From positions 620,001 to 684,000 of the forward strand of contig CAVXQE010000012.1 of NCBI GenBank assembly GCA_963763755.1: a stretch of 64,000 nucleotides of DNA, given 5' to 3'. The translations under genes and the position numbers were made by a program. The stretch's first letter is position 1. Every line of letters begins with the position of its first letter. The notes below the pieces were generated by a model that was given only the letters and a program-made list of their open reading frames with translations, was not told the origin of the DNA and did no database searches. Of this stretch, positions 60,168 through 64,000 are shown piece after piece. Source of the DNA: Gaiellasilicea sp963763755 (GTDB lineage: Bacteria; Actinomycetota; Thermoleophilia; Gaiellales; Gaiellaceae).

Positions 60168-60883
60168 TATTCCGGCGAGTCGGAGCCGGACTCGGCCGCG
60201 TCGCCTTCGGCGGGGGCTTCGCCCTCTGCGGTCTCGCCCTCGGCGGCCTCGCCCTCGACAGCCTCGCCCTCCTCGCCCTCCTCGCCCTCGACGGGCTCGG
60301 GCTCGGCCTCGACGGTCGGTGCGGAGACGGTGGCGATCACGGTCTCGTGCGGGTCGTCCAGGAAGGTGACGCCCTCGAGCGCGGGAAGATCCTCGAGCCG
60401 GAGCGCGTCGCCCATCTCCATCGAGCTGACGTCCGCCTCGATCGACTCGGGAACTTCCATCGGCAGCGCCTCGACGTTGAGCGTGGTGGACGGCTGGGAG
60501 AGCACGCCGCCCTCTTTCACGCCGGGTGCGTCCTCGGCCCCGTGCAGGTGGACCTGCACGGTCGCCTGGATCGCGACGTCGAGCCGCACTTCCTGGAGGT
60601 CGATGTGCCGCACGTGCCCCCGGATCGGGTCGCGCTGGTACTCCTTCAGGATCGAGGGGTGCATCTCGGTCTGGCCCTCCAGGACGACGTCGAGCACGGC
60701 ATGCAGTCCGGACGGGCCGGTCAGCGCAGAGCGAAGCTCACGCTCGCTGACGGCGAAGGCCTGCGCTGTCGTCTTGCCGTAGAGGACGCCGGGAACGAAC
60801 CCCTGCTTGCGCAGGCGCCTGGACTCGGGCGAGCCGAGCCGTGCACGTTCCTTCACTTCGAGACGAAATCTGTCGCCGGCCAC
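60167..60883 (-). CDS. rplY: Ribosomal protein L25 (CTC form)
   Basis: About 238 residues: L25/TL5 domain (FRLEVKERARLGSPESRRLRKQGFVPGVLYG, HVRHIDLQEVRLDVAIQATVQVHLHG) and the Ctc C-terminal beta domain (ALPMEVPESIEADVSSMEMGDALRLEDLPALEG), followed by a roughly 45-residue acidic tail of EGEAAEGETAEGE-type repeats. Binds 5S rRNA and helps the ribosome under stress. GTG at 60883 preferred to upstream starts lacking a ribosome binding site. Confidence 0.93.
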   Translation of the reverse strand: MAGDRFRLEVKERARLGSPESRRLRKQGFVPGVLYGKTTAQAFAVSERELRSALTGPSGLHAVLDVVLEGQTEMHPSILKEYQRDPIRGHVRHIDLQEVRLDVAIQATVQVHLHGAEDAPGVKEGGVLSQPSTTLNVEALPMEVPESIEADVSSMEMGDALRLEDLPALEGVTFLDDPHETVIATVSAPTVEAEPEPVEGEEGEEGEAVEGEAAEGETAEGEAPAEGDAAESGSDSPE

Positions 60884-60903
60884 GGCGGCGGATGATAGCG
60901 CAG

Positions 60904-60926
60904 CCAAGTAACAGACTGTCACTTGG
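60904..60926. repeat. Imperfect palindrome related to the 12447 element
   Basis: CCAAGTAACAG-A-CTGTCACTTGG, an 11-1-11 inverted repeat with one mismatch, 21 bases upstream of the L25 start on the minus strand. Its centre GTAACAGACTGTCAC shares 14 of 15 bases with GTAACAGACTGTTAT at 12446-12460. It lies in a divergent promoter region, which favours a protein-binding site or mobile repeat over a terminator. Confidence 0.45.
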
Positions 60927-61143
60927 CGAAGTAGTGCTTGTCCGCAGCCAGGAAGATGCCGATAGCGACATGGATCGCACCGAGGAGCTTGGTTGGAAGG
61001 ACCACGATCCTCCGCTCATCCCGACACTCCGAACTTCAACCGCGCGTACGACGCCGCAGGCCCGCGTTTGTCGCGCCGCCCCGTGAGGTACAACTAAGCA
61101 TGAGAAAGGCCACAGCGGCGCTAGACAATAAGGGGTTCAATCG

Positions 61144-61824
61144 ATGACGAGGGTGATCCTTGCGGACGATCACCCGCTGTTTCTGTCCGCCTTGGAACTG
61201 TCGCTGGAGGCGGCAGGAGTCGAGGTGGTCGGGACCTGCGGGACGGGAGACGAGGTGCTTGGCATGGTCGAGAAGTGGCAGCCCGATGCGGTCCTGCTCG
61301 ACCTGGCGATGCCGGGAATGGACGGGCTGACGTGCGTGACGCGACTCGCGGACAAGCATCCCGATGTGCGGGTGGTTGTCGTCTCGGCGACGGACGACCC
61401 GAATGCGATCCGGGAGGTGCTCGCCGCGGGGGCAGTCTGCTTCGTCGGCAAGAGCGTGCAGCCCTCCGATCTCGTCCACGCACTTCGGGCTGTGACCAAG
61501 ACCGATGGCATTCACTACCGGGGCGAGTTGCCGGCGGCGGAGCTCGACCGGCCGGCCCGCCTCGCCGCGCAGCAGGGCCACGGCCTGACGAAGCGCGAGC
61601 TCGAAATCCTGCGGCTGGTCGCGAGCGGGTCGTCGAACTCACAGATGGCCAAGCTGCTCTGGGTGACCGAGCAGACGGTCAAGTTCCACCTTTCGAACAT
61701 CTACCGGAAGCTCGAGGTGCCGAACCGCACGGCAGCGTCGGCGAAGGCAAACAGCCTCGGACTGCTCGAGAAGGCGGACGGGGAAGAGACTCTTCCCTCG
61801 ACCTGGACAGGCGCAGCCGGCTAG
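61144..61824 (+). CDS. Response regulator, NarL/LuxR type
   Basis: 226 residues. Receiver with VILADDHPLF acidic pair, phospho-acceptor Asp53 in AVLLDLAMPGMDG, Ser/Thr in VVSATDD and Lys in CFVGKSVQP; LuxR helix-turn-helix near 150-200 (LTKRELEILRLVASGSSNSQMAKLLWVTEQTVKFHLSNIYRKL). A Ser/Pro-rich tail follows. Start ATG has AAGGGG 9 bases upstream. No kinase is adjacent; a kinase elsewhere must feed it. The 260 bases upstream contain no other gene. Confidence 0.93.
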   Translation: MTRVILADDHPLFLSALELSLEAAGVEVVGTCGTGDEVLGMVEKWQPDAVLLDLAMPGMDGLTCVTRLADKHPDVRVVVVSATDDPNAIREVLAAGAVCFVGKSVQPSDLVHALRAVTKTDGIHYRGELPAAELDRPARLAAQQGHGLTKRELEILRLVASGSSNSQMAKLLWVTEQTVKFHLSNIYRKLEVPNRTAASAKANSLGLLEKADGEETLPSTWTGAAG

Positions 61825-61834
61825 AGCCGCTCGG

Positions 61835-62053
61835 TCAGCTCCACCGGTTTCGCGCCCACGCCTCGAGATCGTCGGGGTCGTTCGTCCGGGGATAGTCGCT
61901 CGGAAGATCGGGGTCGCCGGGCGCAAAGGTGTGGCCCGGATAGTCCGCGGGACGCTCGTCGGGGTCGTAGCTGACCTGCCAGACGCCGTCGAGCGCCCGC
62001 CGGATCGTGATCTGGCCGGTGGCGAGCCGGACGATTCTCGGCTGGTCGGTCAT
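61835..62053 (-). CDS. Small hypothetical protein
   Basis: 72 residues: RIVRLATGQITIRRALDGVWQVSYDPDERPADYPGHTFAPGDPDLPSDYPRTNDPDDLEAWARNRW. Acidic, with a Trp-rich C-terminus; small conserved protein of unknown role, convergent with the regulator gene. Codon use is like its neighbours. Confidence 0.55.
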   Translation of the reverse strand: MTDQPRIVRLATGQITIRRALDGVWQVSYDPDERPADYPGHTFAPGDPDLPSDYPRTNDPDDLEAWARNRWS

Positions 62054-62375
62054 CGGGAGAACGGGTGAGCCAATGCCCTAGAAGAGCTGATTCGCGGAAG
62101 GGGGCACATAGGGCCACCCTACTCCTTGCCTGAGCCGTTCAGGTCAGCTCAGGTGCCCTCTCGGCTACTAGGCACCCGGTTCGCAATGAGACCGGTAGAG
62201 CGACGTGCGCCCCGGCGCCGCTCTAGAGGTTTAAGACGATGAGTCCGATGAGACCGATCGGCTTCGTGCGAGCAGATCAGAGCGCGTTCTCCGAGGGTGA
62301 GCGCGAGCAGCTTCACCCTGGGCCAGCGTCCGGGAATGTCCCCTGAAGTGCAGTGAAAGCGGCAGAGCCTGCCCG
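62054..62375. other. Gene-poor interval with a fragment of a small gene family
   Basis: No intact gene. On the minus strand from a GTG at 62316, about 14 codons (VKLLALTLGERALI) resemble the small ORF at 62933-63138 (VKLLALTIDERAII); the reading then loses similarity. The two share a 20-bp identical sequence (62297-62316 and 63053-63072). A 7-bp inverted repeat (CCTGAGC ... GCTCAGG) lies near 62130. I see no tRNA or other RNA. Confidence 0.4.
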
Positions 62376-62804
62376 TCAGGGGGCGGGAGTGCCTGCGACT
62401 TCGGACTCGTCGAGGTTCTCGAGCTCGTAGCGAACGATCTTCCCGTCGCGCACGCTGTAGACGAGCCGGTGGGTCTTCACGTACGCGACTTCACCCGACT
62501 CCTTTGACGTGTAGATCAATCGATTGAGCGAGCCGACTCGGCCCTCCCCGAAATCCTCCAGCTCGCCCCGCTCCTCCGAGACGTCGAGACTCTCCGGGCC
62601 TCCGAGGTCCTCGGGGACTCCTTCGTCGGCGGCCCCTCCACCGCCGTACCACGCGAGAACGGCGTCGATTCCGCGCAGAGTGGTTACTCCGCCGCGTTCC
62701 GGGACAACCCACTCCACGTCTTCTGCGAGAACGTCCTCAACCGCTCCACGCTCGAAATTTGATGCTCGCCACCGGTTGACGACTTCCATCGCGTCGCTAC
62801 TCAC
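62376..62804 (-). CDS. SnoaL-like/NTF2-fold protein
   Basis: 142 residues: AMEVVNRWRASNFERGAVEDVLAEDVEWVVPERGGVTTLRGIDAVLAWYGGGG, RLIYTSKESGEVAYVKTHRLVYSVRDGKIVRYELENLDESE. NTF2/SnoaL cone fold with the usual late His and Glu; substrate unknown. A negatively charged insert lies in the middle. Isolated gene between accessory fragments. Compare the related gene at 31762. Confidence 0.7.
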   Translation of the reverse strand: MSSDAMEVVNRWRASNFERGAVEDVLAEDVEWVVPERGGVTTLRGIDAVLAWYGGGGAADEGVPEDLGGPESLDVSEERGELEDFGEGRVGSLNRLIYTSKESGEVAYVKTHRLVYSVRDGKIVRYELENLDESEVAGTPAP

Positions 62805-62932
62805 GACGAGAGCTTACGCCCACTACCTATCGGACGCCGCGGAGGCGAACCATGACGAGACCCAGCGTCTGCGCCCGCTTACCCGGTGATGCTCACGCCT
62901 GCGCCTCGGCCGAGGCGGTGGCCCGCACATGC

Positions 62933-63138
62933 TCACCTGTCGAGCCCTTCGCGCTGCCGCCACTGATGCTCGTTCAGAAGCACCCCGCGTAGTTCCGCAA
63001 GCCCGTCGGGTGGGTCTCGAGTTGGCCGAGGATGATGGCGCGTTCGTCGATCGTGAGCGCGAGCAGCTTCACGTCGTCTTCGAGGGCGCGTTCGAGCCGG
63101 TCGGCCCCAACGCACCGGTCGGGGTCGTCCGCTCGCAC
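62933..63138 (-). CDS. Small helical protein, one missing base
   Basis: Reconstructed protein of about 68 residues starting GTG 63138: RLERALEDDVKLLALTIDERAIILGQLE, then after restoring one base near 63018, DPPDGLAELRGVLLNEHQWRQREGLDR to the stop at 62933. Unrepaired, the frame stops at 62974 after 54 residues. No known function; the regular sequence and a partial duplicate at 62275-62316 support a real coding family. Confidence 0.5.
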
Positions 63139-63163
63139 GCTGGCGTAAGGTGCGGCCCTCGGG

Positions 63164-63856
63164 ATGCTCCATGCCGCGATTCAGGTAGTCCTCTATGGCC
63201 TGCTGGCGGGTCTCAGCGCACTCGGGTTCGGCGCGACGCTGGCGGTAATGCCGTCCGGACGGCTGAAGGCGTTTGGCTTCGGCGGCGGTTTTGTCGGAGC
63301 GCAGATCCTGACCTGCTCCGTGCTCGTGATCTTCGGTATTGCCGCTACTGGCTCCAGCGGGAGCCACTCCGGATTCCGGGCCGCACTGGAGGTCGCGCTC
63401 GCGCTCGTGCTGATCGCAGTAGCCCTCGCAGTTCACCGGAGACCCGCGAATGCCAATGACAGCCGAACCGCGCACGAACGCTCGAAGGCGCGGACACAGG
63501 CGCTGCTCGAACGACTCAGCCGGTTGCGCTTCCTCACGACCGTCGTCGCCGGATTCCTGCTCGGGATCGGTGGCCCGAAGCGACTTGTGCTGACCTGCCT
63601 GGCCGCCGCAACGATCGTCACTGCGGGCCTCAGAGACCTCAACCAGGCGGCGCTTGTCGTCGTGTACGTCACGCTCGCGACCGCACTCGTCTGGGGCCCG
63701 TTGATCCTCTTCCTGCTCCTCGGAGACCGCGTCATCGCGCTCATGGAGGGCGCGCAAGGCGAAGTCGGACGCCGACAGCCGCAGGTCACCGTCTACGCAC
63801 TCGCAAGCCTCGCCGCATTACTCGTCCTCGACGCAGTCAGCGTTCTGCTCACCTAA
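63164..63856 (+). CDS. GAP family integral membrane protein
   Basis: 230 residues with six hydrophobic segments: AAIQVVLYGLLAGLSALGFGATLAVM, FGGGFVGAQILTCSVLVIFGIAA, AALEVALALVLIAVALAVH, FLTTVVAGFLLGIGGPKRLVLTCLAAATIV, ALVVVYVTLATALVWGPLILFLLL, and a last helix. A basic loop (DSRTAHERSKARTQALLERLSRL) separates the halves, which look like an internal repeat. This layout fits the Sap/GAP family linked to export of glycopeptidolipids or metal/sulfite. Specific role unknown. ATG at 63164. Confidence 0.6.
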   Translation: MLHAAIQVVLYGLLAGLSALGFGATLAVMPSGRLKAFGFGGGFVGAQILTCSVLVIFGIAATGSSGSHSGFRAALEVALALVLIAVALAVHRRPANANDSRTAHERSKARTQALLERLSRLRFLTTVVAGFLLGIGGPKRLVLTCLAAATIVTAGLRDLNQAALVVVYVTLATALVWGPLILFLLLGDRVIALMEGAQGEVGRRQPQVTVYALASLAALLVLDAVSVLLT

Positions 63857-64000
63857 TGCTGGCGCGCGCCATCACGGTTGGCGGCGGACGAGTTTCGGTT
63901 TGTGGCCCACTCTGGCCAAACGCCCCCAGAACCGCCGACGTAGCCATGCGGTACCAGATTCCGGTACCAACTTGACGCGAACGGCCCAGACAAGCGGTGC

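Noticed and set aside
60167..60300. GAGGGC/CTCGCC repeats as a regulatory or structural repeat
   Set aside because: They encode the acidic Glu-Gly-Glu-Ala tail of ribosomal protein L25.
62160..62250. Possible tRNA around GGTTCGC
   Set aside because: No acceptor or anticodon stems can be paired, and the T-loop does not fit.

Overview
The window is GC-rich chromosomal DNA from an actinobacterium, most likely class Thermoleophilia (Gaiellales/Solirubrobacterales type). I infer this from base composition, frequent GTG starts, chains of 4-bp ATGA/GTGA gene overlaps, a MoeZ-CysO-CysM-Mec cysteine operon, and an actinobacterial mfd-mazG-eno-ftsB-DUF501 block. No rRNA, tRNA, CRISPR array, insertion sequence or prophage was recognised.

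Layout. 1-6.5 kb: two peptidases (PepT cut by the window edge, M20 dipeptidase), a secreted glycosidase-like protein, a primary-type sigma factor, a TPR protein and a glycosyltransferase. 6.5-10 kb: sulfur-carrier cysteine synthesis (moeZ, cysO, cysM, mec) and an MBL-fold protein. 10-16 kb: sugar catabolism and uptake (two Gfo/Idh/MocA oxidoreductases, a XylFGH-like ABC transporter). 16-19 kb: a GntR/YtrA-type ABC-2 operon that ends in a sugar-binding-like protein. 19-25 kb: an UnbU-UnbV-like fusion, a second copy of the xylose-binding-like protein, and malate synthase. 25-32 kb: GH43-like protein, lipoprotein, dipeptidase, cupins, and a nitroreductase/XdhC/alcohol dehydrogenase operon. 32-40 kb: FAH hydrolase, CBS membrane protein, a radical SAM gene behind a LexA-type box, a two-component pair, an FAD oxidoreductase and a ferredoxin. 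40-48.5 kb: one long minus-strand run (SpoIIE-GAF phosphatase, spermidine-synthase-like protein, GDPD, L,D-transpeptidase, TlpA, CcmH, CcdA). 49-61 kb: housekeeping (pyruvate kinase, enolase, MazG, PpiC lipoprotein, Mfd, GreA, Pth, ribosomal protein L25). 61-64 kb: sparse accessory DNA with a LuxR regulator, small ORFs and a GAP-family membrane protein.

An overriding observation is that about 29 single-base frameshifts interrupt otherwise well-preserved genes, including mfd, and nearly all look like one extra base. This points to sequence or assembly error rather than gene decay. Coordinates of these genes are given for the reconstructed gene, and the shifts are noted.

Regulatory structure visible in the DNA includes a near-identical promoter/spacer upstream of two paralogous sugar-binding proteins, a duplicated 19-bp palindrome upstream of the GH43-like gene, a LexA-type box over a -10 element, and several hairpins at convergent gene ends or between co-transcribed genes.
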